From NCBI GenBank assembly GCA_934511465.1, contig CAKSWG010000016.1:1-45310 (forward strand): 45,310 bases of DNA. Direction: 5' to 3'. The notes under the pieces were generated by a model. That model ran no database searches. It was given only the letters and a program-made list of their open reading frames with translations, and was not told where the DNA came from. Position numbers and translations under genes: made by a program. Positions 32,577 to 40,229 of the stretch are shown piece after piece. This DNA comes from an uncultured Faecalibacterium sp. (GTDB lineage: Bacteria; Bacillota; Clostridia; Oscillospirales; Ruminococcaceae). Numbering within the stretch: position 1 is the first letter of the stretch; each line of letters opens with the position of its first letter.

Positions 32577-33506
32577 TTACAGCTTTGCGATGGCAGCTTC
32601 GATCATGGCCTGTGCTTCGGCCACGATGGCTTCATCCTCGGGGATCAGGCCGGGCATGGGCTCGCGCACGCCGCCCAGCTCCAGACCGTACATGCGGCGC
32701 AGGATCTCCTTCTGCACAGCATACAGGTTGCCGTGGGCTTCGCACATCTTATAGATGATACGGTCGGCCTCATACTGGATGGCGCGGGCAGCTTCGATCT
32801 CACCCTTGTTGATGTGCTCGTTCATGGCCAGATACAGCTCGGGCATGACGGCGTAGGTGCCGCCGATGCCGCCATCTGCGCCGATCACGCGGCCGGAAAC
32901 GAACTGCTCATCGGGACCGTTGAACACCACAAAGTTCCCCTCGCCGCGGGCGGCGATGCCGGCATCCTTGAACATCTGGATATCCTGCGTGGGCATGGAG
33001 CTGTTCTTCACGGCGATCACGTTGGGGTTCTTCAGCATTTCCTTCAGCAGGCTCATGGTCAGGCCGGTGCCGGCCAGCTGCGGGATGTTGTAAATGACGA
33101 ACTCGGTGTTGGGGGCAGCGGCGGACATATCGTTCCAGTACTTGGCGATGGCATACTCCGGCAGGTGGAAGTAGATGGGCGGGATGGATGCAATGGCGTC
33201 CACGCCCACGCTCTCGGCATGGCGGGCCAGCTCCACGCTGTCGGCGGTATTGTTGCAGCCAACATGTGCAATGACAGTCAGCTTGCCCTTGGCCTCGCTC
33301 ATCACGGCTTCCAGAACGGCCTTGCGCTCATCCACATGCTGGTAGATGCATTCGCCGGAGGAGCCGCCCACATACACGCCCTTGACGCCCTTGGCGATCA
33401 AATGGCGGGTGAGGGCCTTGACACCCTCGGTGGAAATATTGCCCTCTGCGTCGTAGCAGGCGTAAAAGGCGGGGATGACACCCTGATATTTTTTGATATC
33501 TTTCAT
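32577..33506 (-). CDS. nanA: N-acetylneuraminate lyase
   Basis: The 309-aa (beta/alpha)8 aldolase of the DapA/NanA family carries GGSSGE (carboxylate binding, about 47-52), the catalytic Tyr in FVIYNIPQLAG (about 137) and the Schiff-base Lys in VIAVKNSS (about 165). The YNIP and G-x-GIGGTYAV features favour NanA over DapA. It splits Neu5Ac into ManNAc and pyruvate in the cytosol. ATG at 33506 follows AAGAAGGG at 8 nt. It is the first catabolic gene after the permeases. Confidence 0.94.
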   Translation of the reverse strand: MKDIKKYQGVIPAFYACYDAEGNISTEGVKALTRHLIAKGVKGVYVGGSSGECIYQHVDERKAVLEAVMSEAKGKLTVIAHVGCNNTADSVELARHAESVGVDAIASIPPIYFHLPEYAIAKYWNDMSAAAPNTEFVIYNIPQLAGTGLTMSLLKEMLKNPNVIAVKNSSMPTQDIQMFKDAGIAARGEGNFVVFNGPDEQFVSGRVIGADGGIGGTYAVMPELYLAMNEHINKGEIEAARAIQYEADRIIYKMCEAHGNLYAVQKEILRRMYGLELGGVREPMPGLIPEDEAIVAEAQAMIEAAIAKL

Positions 33507-33588
33507 GTTCCAAACCCTTCTTTAAAAATAGTAATAAATACAGATAAAATGGTTTCGCATCAAGCTCGTGAGCTTTCTGTTCCGGGCA

Positions 33589-33625
33589 GCGGATGCAGCG
33601 CCCTCTTGCGGTGCCCTGCATCCGC
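33589..33625 (-). other. Structured spacer between permease and nanA
   Basis: GCGGATGCAG pairs perfectly with CTGCATCCGC across 17 nt; AAGCTC-ACG... type AAGCTC/GAGCTT and CCGCGGCC/GGCCG hairpins flank it within the 200-nt spacer. No strong T-tract. It may protect or process the mRNA. Confidence 0.5.
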
Positions 33626-33710
33626 TTCGGCCCTTGGGCGGGCCTCGCGTCTTGCAGACCGCTGCGCCAAAAATTTCTCCCTGTTTCGGCCGCAGGCCGC
33701 GGTCGAAATT

Positions 33711-34685
33711 TTAGCCTTTGACAGCACCCATTGCGATGCCCTTGGTAAAGTATTTCTGGAAAATGAGGAAGATGATGATGATAGGCACGGCAGCCAGTGC
33801 GGCACCTGCCATGATCAGGCCAAAGTCGGTGCTGTTCTCGGCTTGCAGCTTTGCAATGCCCAGCGAGATGGTCAGATTGCTGGTGCTGGACAGCATGATC
33901 AACTGCATGAAGTAGTCGTTCCAGCTGTTGATGAAGGTAAAGATGGCCAGCGCGCCGATGCCGGGCTTGACCATGGGCAGCACGATCTTGACAAAGGTGC
34001 GGGCCTCGCTGGCACCGTCGATACGGGCGGCTTCCAGCATCTCAGTGGGGATGCCCTCACTGAACTGCTTCATCAAAAAGACGCCGAAGGGCCAGCCCAC
34101 GATGGGAAAAATGACGGCCCAGATGGTATTGTACAGGTTCAGGCTGCTCATCTCGCGCAGCAAGGGGATCAGGATGACCTGCTTGGGCAGGGCCATTGCA
34201 CACACGATGAGGGTGAACAGCAGCTTGCGGCCCACAAAGCGTTTTTTTGCCAGTGCATAGCCGGCCATGGCGGCGGTGATGCAGGTAAGGATCATGGACA
34301 TGACGGCCATAAACACGGTGTTGATCATCCAGCGGATGGCAGCGGGAGCGGTGGGGCCCACCGAGAAATAGATGGGTTCGCCGTCAGCACTGAATTTGGA
34401 GCCAAAGGGCACAGCCAGCTGCCACAGCGGGGCGCTCTTGCCGGCAAATAACTTCTGGTAGTTGGTCAGCACCCACTCGTGGGGCCACCACTCCGGGGTA
34501 GTGGAGTTGATGGCCGCGCCGGTCTTGAAGGAACCGGTGATGATCCAGTACAGCGGGAAGGCGAACAGCACTGCCACGATGCTGATCAGGATGATGGCCA
34601 GAATGGTATAAGCGCTCATCTTCTTGAGCTTGCTGGGGTGACGCTTCAACGGCTTTTGCTTTTTAGCAGCAGCATTTGCACTCAT
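33711..34685 (-). CDS. Sialic acid ABC transporter permease (MalG-like)
   Basis: The 324-aa membrane protein of the CUT1 permease class has six helices and the ATPase-contact EAA loop EAARIDGASEARTFVKIVLPMVKPGIG (in pieces, about 215-240). The N-terminal 25 residues are basic (KQKPLKRHPSKLKK). It forms the channel with the second permease. ATG at 34685 follows AAAGGAGGTG. Substrate sialic acid is inferred from the adjoining nanA, nanE and nanK genes. Confidence 0.88.
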   Translation of the reverse strand: MSANAAAKKQKPLKRHPSKLKKMSAYTILAIILISIVAVLFAFPLYWIITGSFKTGAAINSTTPEWWPHEWVLTNYQKLFAGKSAPLWQLAVPFGSKFSADGEPIYFSVGPTAPAAIRWMINTVFMAVMSMILTCITAAMAGYALAKKRFVGRKLLFTLIVCAMALPKQVILIPLLREMSSLNLYNTIWAVIFPIVGWPFGVFLMKQFSEGIPTEMLEAARIDGASEARTFVKIVLPMVKPGIGALAIFTFINSWNDYFMQLIMLSSTSNLTISLGIAKLQAENSTDFGLIMAGAALAAVPIIIIFLIFQKYFTKGIAMGAVKG

Positions 34686-34700
34686 TGCCCGGCACCTCCT

Positions 34701-35624
34701 TTAATTATCCTGGTTGCCCAGCTTGAACTGAACAGCCGACAGAATGGCGATGATCACTGCCAGCACAACGCCCATGGCGTTGCCGTAGCCGTAGCGGTAC
34801 AGCTTGAAGGCGGTGTAGTAGATGTAGTACATAATGGTGTCGGTGCTGTGGTTGGGGCCGCCGGAGGTCAGCAGCTGGATCAGCGCAAAGCACTGGAAGG
34901 AGTTGATGGTGGTGATCACCAGAATGTACAGGGTGGTGGGCATGATGGCGGGCCACTTGATCTTCCAGAAGCACTGGAAGTCGGTGGCACCGTCCACTTC
35001 GGCAGCTTCCACGATGGACTGGTCTACGTTGCCCAGAGCCGAAACGTACAGCACGATGGGCTGGCCCACCGAGGTGGTGAGCAGGATCAGGATGATGCAG
35101 CCCAGCGCAAACCGCTCGTCGCCCAGCCAGTTGATGTTTTTATCGAGGATGCCAAGGGTCTTGCCCAGATAGTTAAAGATGCCGTAGTAGTTGTTGTACA
35201 TCCACTTCCATACCACGGTAACGGCCACGGAGCCGGTGACGACGGGCAGGTAGAACACGCAGCGGAAAAGGCTGGTGGCCCACTCGGGCAGATCCACGAT
35301 GGCGGAGGACACCCACAGCGAGAAGGCACAGGTGACGGGCACCGACACGATCACGATGATAAAGGTGTTCTTCAATGCACCCAGAAAGATAGGGTCTGTG
35401 AACAGCTCTTTGTAGTTTGCAAGGCCCACAAAGATATCGGCACGGTTCATGGTGGAGTCAAAGAAACTGGTCACCACGCACAGGATCATGGGGTAAATGA
35501 CGAAGCCCAAAAAGAAGATTAGGCTGGGCAGCAGGAAGCAATAGGAAGCAAAGGTCTCGCGCCGTACCAGTGCACTGCTGCGCTTAGGCTCTTTGATCGC
35601 CGTTTTTGCAGCCAAGAGGATCAC
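34701..35624 (-). CDS. Sialic acid ABC transporter permease (MalF-like)
   Basis: The 307-aa membrane protein has six helices and the EAA loop EAAEVDGATDFQCFWKIKWP (about 205-224). It pairs with the MalG-like permease 15 nt downstream. The start is GTG at 35624 with AAAGGA close upstream; TTG at 35615 is a less likely alternative. No ABC ATPase gene is in the operon, as usual for CUT1 systems that share a common MsmK-type ATPase encoded elsewhere. Confidence 0.87.
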   Translation of the reverse strand: MILLAAKTAIKEPKRSSALVRRETFASYCFLLPSLIFFLGFVIYPMILCVVTSFFDSTMNRADIFVGLANYKELFTDPIFLGALKNTFIIVIVSVPVTCAFSLWVSSAIVDLPEWATSLFRCVFYLPVVTGSVAVTVVWKWMYNNYYGIFNYLGKTLGILDKNINWLGDERFALGCIILILLTTSVGQPIVLYVSALGNVDQSIVEAAEVDGATDFQCFWKIKWPAIMPTTLYILVITTINSFQCFALIQLLTSGGPNHSTDTIMYYIYYTAFKLYRYGYGNAMGVVLAVIIAILSAVQFKLGNQDN

Positions 35625-35656
35625 CGTTCCTTTCCGGTAAGTTTTTTACAAATAAA

Positions 35657-35690
35657 GCCCCTCCCTCGTCGGGAACTTCGAGGAAGGGGC
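35657..35690 (-). terminator. Attenuator hairpin between binding-protein and permease genes
   Basis: Minus strand: GCCCCTTCCTCG pairs with CGAGGGAGGGGC (one G-U), followed by TTTATTTG. It likely allows more binding protein than permease. Confidence 0.72.
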
Positions 35691-35733
35691 AAAGGCTCAT
35701 CTCAAATTTTCTGCCCCCGGCAGAACGGATGCA

Positions 35734-37089
35734 TTATGCCTGTGCGGCAGCGTTTGCGTTGTCCACAAAGGTCTTGACAGCGGTCTCTACGTCCTCGCCG
35801 GTGCCAACGCGCTGAAGCATGTTCCACCACTCGGTACGAGCCGTTGCCCAGCCCGGAGTGATCTGGTAGTAGTCGCCCAGATAATTCATGAACTTGCTGT
35901 ACTCGCTCATGATCTCGTTGCCGGCGTAGATATCGCCCACGCTGGAACGGACGGGGAAGTAGGTGGAAGCCAGCACGCTGTCTTTGACCTGATCGGGATC
36001 GGCAGCAATGAAGTCGATGAAGGTCTTGGCTGCTTCGATCTTGGCCTCGTCGCCGTTGTCAAAGATGCCAAAGCCCCAGATGCCGCCGCACAGCTTCGGG
36101 TCGCCGCTTGCGGTGGGGAATGCCATGGGCATGATCTCGTCGCCGCTGTTGGTCAGACCGGCGTCGTTGTTATCGGTGTTCAGCTGCTGGGCAATGTTCC
36201 AGCAGAAAGCCATCTGCAAGGTGCCGTTGCGGAACAGGGTGATCTCCTCGCCGCCGTTGATAGAAGCGTCGAAGTTGATGCCGTTGGTGTCGTACAGGGT
36301 CTGGATGGCCTTGATGTTCTCAGCAGAATCGGCGGTGTACTTGGTGTGGGCTGCATCGGTAAAGGTGCCGCCGTACATGTTGTTGATGATGGCGCGGGTG
36401 CCTTGGTCGCCGCCCTGACCGCTGCAATAAATGGCTGCAACATTCTCGTAGCCGCCCTTATACAGTGCGTCCACCGTGTTCAGGAAGTCATCGGTGCTCC
36501 AAGTGTGCTTGTCGGTGTCGATGTACTTGTCGGCGCCCACTTCCTTGACCTTGGTCATGTTCACGGCCATGCAGTGTGCGGTCATGCACAGGGGATACTC
36601 GTAGTAGTTGCCGGCGTCGTCCTTGCAGGCGGACTCCACGGACTCGTAGATGTCCTTCTTGGCATCATCGGTCCACAGGTCGTTCAGCGGAGCCATGACG
36701 CCCTTTGCGCCCCAGTTCGCAACCAGACGCTCGGGGCCTTCCATCACCAGATCGGGTGCGCTGCCGCCCTCAATGGCGGTGTTCACCTGATCGTCGCCGT
36801 TGGTGTAGTCCAGATATTCCACAGTGACCTTGATGTCAGGATACTTTGCGTTGAAGTTTGCAATGATCTCCTGCACGGTCTCATCCTTGCCCCAGCCGCC
36901 GATGGGGTATGTCCACAGTTTGATGCTGGTGGCACCGCCTGCTGCGGTGGAAGCAGCGGCAGAGCTTGCGGTGGAGGAAGCTGCGGTACTGGTGCTTGCA
37001 GAAGAGCCGCCGCATGCGGCCAGAGCGCCGGCTGCACCCAGAACGCCAGCGGCCTTCAGGAACGAACGGCGAGAAATGCAGTTTTTCAT
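35734..37089 (-). CDS. Extracellular sugar-binding lipoprotein, likely for sialic acid
   Basis: The 451-aa family-1 solute-binding protein starts MKNCISRRSFLKAAGVL with a twin-arginine-like SRRSFLK, then lipobox LAAC (C at about 27) and a Ser/Ala/Thr linker. The mature part has the CUT1 pattern: IKLWTYPIGGW, ETVQEIIANFNAKYPDIKVTVEYL (in pieces), PDLVMEGPE, and a C-terminal TFIDFIAADPDQVK. ATG at 37089 follows AAGGAG at 8 nt; an upstream in-frame ATG at 37122 would add 11 residues ahead of the leader. First gene of the nan operon. Specificity for Neu5Ac is inferred from context. Confidence 0.88.
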   Translation of the reverse strand: MKNCISRRSFLKAAGVLGAAGALAACGGSSASTSTAASSTASSAAASTAAGGATSIKLWTYPIGGWGKDETVQEIIANFNAKYPDIKVTVEYLDYTNGDDQVNTAIEGGSAPDLVMEGPERLVANWGAKGVMAPLNDLWTDDAKKDIYESVESACKDDAGNYYEYPLCMTAHCMAVNMTKVKEVGADKYIDTDKHTWSTDDFLNTVDALYKGGYENVAAIYCSGQGGDQGTRAIINNMYGGTFTDAAHTKYTADSAENIKAIQTLYDTNGINFDASINGGEEITLFRNGTLQMAFCWNIAQQLNTDNNDAGLTNSGDEIMPMAFPTASGDPKLCGGIWGFGIFDNGDEAKIEAAKTFIDFIAADPDQVKDSVLASTYFPVRSSVGDIYAGNEIMSEYSKFMNYLGDYYQITPGWATARTEWWNMLQRVGTGEDVETAVKTFVDNANAAAQA

Positions 37090-37166
37090 AATAGTTTCTC
37101 CTTCGCATTCAAAATGCTTCACGTTGTTGGCGGCCTGCCGTGCCAGCGGCCGCTCTTGATGGCTCT

Positions 37167-37195
37167 ATTATAGAAAAATATTTTCATTTTGTCCA
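37167..37195 (-). promoter_or_regulatory. Promoter of the nan operon
   Basis: Minus strand: TGGACA (37195-37190), 17-bp spacer, perfect TATAAT (37172-37167), about 78 nt before the binding-protein start. Confidence 0.82.
37173..37185. promoter_or_regulatory. RpiR-type operator candidate inside the nan promoter
   Basis: GAAAAATATTTTC (arms GAAAA/TTTTC, 3-nt centre) fills the spacer between -35 and -10 of the nan promoter. A bound repressor would block RNA polymerase. Confidence 0.6.
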
Positions 37196-37334
37196 TTTGC
37201 GGGTTTCATAAATTTTCAGCATGTGTCTATGCATGGTGCACAAAAGTCTGGGATATATGTTAAAATGCAAAGAAAACTTTCCGCAGCATACCTGAAATTA
37301 TTACAAAATGGTACAAACCTATCATTCCGGTTGT

Positions 37335-37347
37335 GAAAAAACTTTTC
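37335..37347. promoter_or_regulatory. RpiR-type operator candidate 2
   Basis: GAAAAAACTTTTC: perfect 5-bp arms GAAAA/TTTTC around AAC, preceded by T and followed by G. Same pattern as the promoter site at 37173. Confidence 0.5.
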
Positions 37348-37366
37348 GAAAACAAAATGCAGAAAT

Positions 37367-37379
37367 GAAAGACTTTTTC
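37367..37379. promoter_or_regulatory. RpiR-type operator candidate 3
   Basis: TGAAAGACTTTTTCA (core GAAAGACTTTTTC), 32 bp after candidate 2, about three helical turns. Lies upstream of the regulator promoter. The remaining part of the 37196-37455 gap is AT-rich with no gene. Confidence 0.5.
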
Positions 37380-37455
37380 ACGAATAGGGCGTTTTTTCCG
37401 TAAAAACTGTATGCTCTGCACAGAACAAACGCGCAAAATGTGGGCAATGCGTCTC

Positions 37456-37484
37456 TTGCGCAGCGGAAACGATTCTTTTATACT
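37456..37484 (+). promoter_or_regulatory. Promoter of the RpiR regulator gene
   Basis: TTGCGC (37456-37461), 17-bp spacer, TATACT (37479-37484). Confidence 0.6.
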
Positions 37485-37552
37485 TTATATAAAGGTGAAT
37501 GAGACGGCACAGCCAGTGCAACACTGCCGTGCCGGAAAAGGGGAAAAGGAAA

Positions 37553-38398
37553 ATGTCTACGAATTTTTGGGACCTGCTGCAACAGCATCAGGACGACCTG
37601 ACAAAGTCGGGCCGTACCGTAGCAGATTACCTTGTGCAGCATGCGGCGGAAGCACAGTATCTGTCCATTTCGTCTTTGGCAAAAGAATGCCGCGTGGCAG
37701 AAGCCACGGTGTTCCGTTTCTGCCGGTCGCTGGGGTTTGAGGGCTACCACGAGATGCGCATTGCACTGGCGCAGGCCAACGCCACCGGCGCACTGGTGAA
37801 CCAGCGCGTGCCGGAGCCGGACGCCGACACCGCCACCTTGTGCGAGCACGCAAGCGCCCTGCTGATGACTACCATCAACGGCACCCAGAACAACCTTTCG
37901 CCGCAGGCGGTGGATAAGGCTTCGGAGCTGCTGCACAAGGCCCGGCAGGTGTATTGCCTTGGTCAGGGCGGCAGCATGTACATCGCCAACGACATCTGTG
38001 CCCGGTTTGCCTGCATCTCCACCAAGTTCCGCACCGCCGGCGACAGCCACATGCAGCTGATCACGGCCAGCCTGATGACGGCCGAAGATGTGGTGCTGTT
38101 TGTTTCCTATTCCGGTGCCACCCGCGATATGCTGGAAACGCTGCGCGCGGCCAAGGCAGCGGGCGCCAAGATCATTCTGCTGACCCACTACGAGGATTCG
38201 CCCGGCGCAAAGCTGGCAGACATCGTGCTGCTGTGCGGCGCGCAGGAAAGTCCGCTGGACTCCGGCAATATTCCGGTCAAGGTGGCGCTGCTGTATGTGG
38301 CCGAGGTTCTGGTGCTGCGCTACACCATGGACGACCCCGAAAACGCCAACGCCGCACAGGACCGCACCAGCGAAGCACTGGCGGTCAAAATGTTGTAA
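37553..38398 (+). CDS. RpiR-family transcriptional regulator of the nan operon
   Basis: The 281-aa protein has an N-terminal HTH (about 1-77; LSISSLAKECRVAEATVFRFCRSLGFEGYHEM in the recognition region) and a C-terminal SIS sugar-phosphate domain (about 107-240; GQGGSMYIANDICARF and FVSYSGATRDMLETLRAAKAAGAKIILLT in its core). It should sense an amino-sugar phosphate such as ManNAc-6-P or GlcNAc-6-P. It is transcribed divergently from the nan operon, with three palindromic operator candidates between. ATG at 37553 (MSTNFWDLLQQHQ) has GGGAAAAGGA upstream; the longer frame from 37499 is not supported. Confidence 0.9.
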   Translation: MSTNFWDLLQQHQDDLTKSGRTVADYLVQHAAEAQYLSISSLAKECRVAEATVFRFCRSLGFEGYHEMRIALAQANATGALVNQRVPEPDADTATLCEHASALLMTTINGTQNNLSPQAVDKASELLHKARQVYCLGQGGSMYIANDICARFACISTKFRTAGDSHMQLITASLMTAEDVVLFVSYSGATRDMLETLRAAKAAGAKIILLTHYEDSPGAKLADIVLLCGAQESPLDSGNIPVKVALLYVAEVLVLRYTMDDPENANAAQDRTSEALAVKML

Positions 38399-38414
38399 AA
38401 ACAAGCTTTTGTAT

Positions 38415-38565
38415 GGGGCTGTTGCAAAATAGCTCTCTGAAAAAAATCATGCACAAAACCCGGAACCCTTTCTCGGCCAAAACGGCTCAAAAGGGCTCCG
38501 GGTTTCTGCTCTTACGCTATTTCTTTGTGCAAGCTGCTAGTGCTTTTTTATTTTGCAGCAGCCCC
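38415..38565. mobile_element. MITE-like 151-bp nested palindrome
   Basis: Terminal inverted repeats of 16 bp, GGGGCTGTTGCAAAAT (38415-38430) and ATTTTGCAGCAGCCCC (38550-38565), differ at one position. Inside, GCACAAA/TTTGTGC and ACCCGGA-A-CCCTTT/AAAGGG-C-TCCGGGT are nested, so the element can fold into one long hairpin. The ends resemble IS termini of the GGnnCTGTTGCAAA type. No ORF inside and no clear target duplication. It directly follows the RpiR gene and may serve as its terminator. Confidence 0.65.
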
Positions 38566-38622
38566 GTCACTGCGTGCCGCCGCCCTGTTCGCCCCCGCCA
38601 CCGGCAAAACGGCGTGGCCCCC

Positions 38623-38654
38623 GCAGACGTTCCTATAGGGTGGGACCCGTGCAC
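38623..38654 (+). repeat. Interspersed repeat, copy B
   Basis: 32 nt similar (25 of 32) to 23912-23943. It lies between the MITE-like palindrome and the tRNA-Leu terminator. The stretch 38566-38670 otherwise holds no gene. Confidence 0.45.
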
Positions 38655-38679
38655 CTTCGTCCCCTCACCACGGCAAAAT

Positions 38680-38717
38680 AAAAAACAAGCTCCAGCCTGA
38701 ACTGGAGCTTGTTTTTT
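38680..38717 (-). terminator. Terminator of the interrupted tRNA-Leu gene
   Basis: AAAAAACAAGCTCCAG pairs perfectly with CTGGAGCTTGTTTTTT around CCTGAA. It stands immediately beyond the tRNA 3' end on the minus strand. Confidence 0.88.
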
Positions 38718-38718
38718 A

Positions 38719-38773
38719 TGCCGGTGGTGGGGGTCGAACCCACACGTGTTATTAGCACAAGGGATTTTGAGTT
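38719..38773 (-). pseudogene. 3' part of tRNA-Leu (CAA), attL of the conjugative element
   Basis: Minus strand: anticodon loop ACTCAAAATC, long variable arm (CCTTGTGCTAATAACACG), T-arm GTGGGTTCGACCCCCAC and acceptor end CACCGGCA. The 5' half of the tRNA is missing: upstream of the anticodon loop the sequence no longer pairs with the 3' anticodon stem (CCCTT). The terminator is intact. This is the expected left junction of an element that integrates in the 3' half of the tRNA gene; the rebuilt full tRNA should lie at the far right end, outside the window. Confidence 0.82.
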
Positions 38774-38789
38774 TTTGTCCTCATCTTCC

Positions 38790-38829
38790 ATCTGGTGTCA
38801 TCCAGTGATATCTAGTGATATCTGGTTCC
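38790..38829 (+). repeat. Four tandem 10-bp repeats near attL
   Basis: ATCTGGTGTC, ATCCAGTGAT, ATCTAGTGAT, ATCTGGTTCC stand end to end with exact 10-bp period, about one helical turn. They begin 17 bp inside the element end. Likely arm-type binding sites for the integrase or excisionase. Confidence 0.6.
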
Positions 38830-39020
38830 CACTGTGCAAAGGCAAAATTCACGCCTCAACGAACAATAATTTGGAATATCCACGATTTTTCGATGCGTTT
38901 TCCCCCTACTCTGTTTTTTCGGTTTGGACCGCCCAAATGGAAACTGGAGGGATGTTCAGGAGGGATGCAGGGCAAAACGCTCCTCTGCTTAGGCACAAAA
39001 CGAAAGGAAAGTCAAGGATA

Positions 39021-39233
39021 ATGAATCAAATTCAAGCAAAAGAGTATTATAAAAAATTATTTGTGAACTATCCTGATGTGCTGTCTGTCGAAGAAGCAAC
39101 AACTTTACTCGGTTTCAAAAGCCAGACTGCCATCATCAGAAGAATCCATCAACATAGAATTCGCTGCCTGAAAGTCGGACGATCTTTCATGATTCCGAAA
39201 GAATATCTCATCGACTATCTTTTGGATAGCTAA
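39021..39233 (+). CDS. HTH protein, excisionase-like
   Basis: The 70-aa protein has a MerR/excisionase-type winged helix: LSVEEATTLLGFKSQTAIIRRIHQHRIRCLKVGRSFMIPKEYLIDYL (in pieces, about 20-68), the usual HTH_17 layout where the last part is the wing and second helix. It probably binds DNA near the attachment site, and the tandem repeats 190 bp upstream are a candidate target. ATG at 39021 (MNQIQAKEYYKKL) has AAGGA only 2 nt upstream and GAAAGG further up. A terminator follows. It could instead regulate repA. Confidence 0.75.
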   Translation: MNQIQAKEYYKKLFVNYPDVLSVEEATTLLGFKSQTAIIRRIHQHRIRCLKVGRSFMIPKEYLIDYLLDS

Positions 39234-39256
39234 ATTATACAGCCATTATATTACAT

Positions 39257-39295
39257 AGCGCACCACTTTTCAATAAGAAAAGAGTGCGCTTTTTA
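39257..39295 (+). terminator. Terminator after the HTH gene
   Basis: AGCGCAC and CTTTTC pair with GAAAAG and GTGCGCT around AATAA, followed by TTTTTA. Confidence 0.78.
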
Positions 39296-39359
39296 TTTTC
39301 AAACGAAAGGCGGTCGATTTTTTGAACACAAGCTGGAGCAAAAACGTTGAAAAAGCCAC

Positions 39360-40229
39360 ATGACACTTGACTACTTCTACGGACAAGCCGGAGAGCTGTT
39401 CTCCTTCTACCGCATTCCAAAGGCTCTGTTTCAGGAGCCACGGTTCCAGAGCCTGTCAACCGATGCCAAAACCCTGTACGGCATCCTGCTGGACCGCATG
39501 AGCCTGTCTGTGAAAAACGGCTGGCTGGACGAGCAGAACCGGGTGTTCATCATCTTCACGATAGAGGATGTCAAGAGGGCATTGTGTTGCGCAGACAACA
39601 AAGCGACCAAGCTGCTCCGGGAACTCGAAAAGTTTGGTTTGATTGAACGAAAACGAAGAGGTCTGGGAAAGCCAAGTTTGGTGTATGTGAAGAACTTTTC
39701 GGCAGAATCGTCAAAATCAATATTCCAGAATCGTGATTTTCACGATTCTGGAGGCTTCAAAAACGCAAGTCAAGACCCTGCAAAATCACGATGTAATAAG
39801 ACTAAAGAGAATGATACTGAAATGAGTGAGACTGATCCCTTCTATTCTGAAGAATCGGATGAGATGAGCAAACGCACCCAACTGGAAGAATTTTTTTCTC
39901 AGTCTTTAGAGGTAGACCTTCTGCTCCGGCTTTGCCCGGACGATGAGGATACCATCTATCAGATCATGGATTTACTGGTGGACACCTGTGCCACCAAGCG
40001 CAAGACGCTGCGCATTGCCGGGGACGATAAACCCGCTGAGGTGGTACGCAGCCGGTTTATGAAGCTAAACGCCGACCATATTCGCTTTGTGCTGAAGTGC
40101 CTTGCAGAGAACAGCAGCCCGATCCGAAACATGAAACAATATCTGCTCGCTTCTCTGTACAACGCACCCACCACGATGCAGCTTTCCTACCAGAACCAAA
40201 CCAACCACGACTTAGCGATGCGGAGGTGA
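39360..40229 (+). CDS. RepA_N-family replication initiator
   Basis: The 289-aa protein has a RepA_N domain at the N-terminus (SFYRIPKALFQEPRFQSLSTDAKTLYGILLDRMSLS in pieces; KNGWLDEQNRVFIIFTIEDVKRAL; TKLLRELEKFGLIERKRRGLGKPSLVYV), about 1-115, a low-complexity middle, and a C-terminal helical domain (about 180-289). RepA_N proteins start theta replication of plasmids and allow autonomous replication of excised conjugative elements. A perfect inverted repeat lies inside the gene at 39725. No strong RBS precedes ATG 39360. It overlaps the parA start. Confidence 0.88.
   Translation: MTLDYFYGQAGELFSFYRIPKALFQEPRFQSLSTDAKTLYGILLDRMSLSVKNGWLDEQNRVFIIFTIEDVKRALCCADNKATKLLRELEKFGLIERKRRGLGKPSLVYVKNFSAESSKSIFQNRDFHDSGGFKNASQDPAKSRCNKTKENDTEMSETDPFYSEESDEMSKRTQLEEFFSQSLEVDLLLRLCPDDEDTIYQIMDLLVDTCATKRKTLRIAGDDKPAEVVRSRFMKLNADHIRFVLKCLAENSSPIRNMKQYLLASLYNAPTTMQLSYQNQTNHDLAMRR
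39725..39751. repeat. 12-bp inverted repeat inside repA, candidate origin
   Basis: CCAGAATCGTGA-TTT-TCACGATTCTGG, perfect arms, lies in the linker between the two RepA domains; a further AATCACGAT copy lies at about 39784. RepA_N replicons keep their origin within the rep gene in this position. Confidence 0.55.

Noticed and set aside
29799..34451. 1550-codon plus-strand frame opposite the nan operon
   Set aside because: All genes on the other strand are clear nan and transporter genes; the His/Gly/Gln-rich translation is typical of shadows.
38790..38829. CRISPR array
   Set aside because: Four abutting 10-bp repeats have no spacers and no cas genes are in the window.
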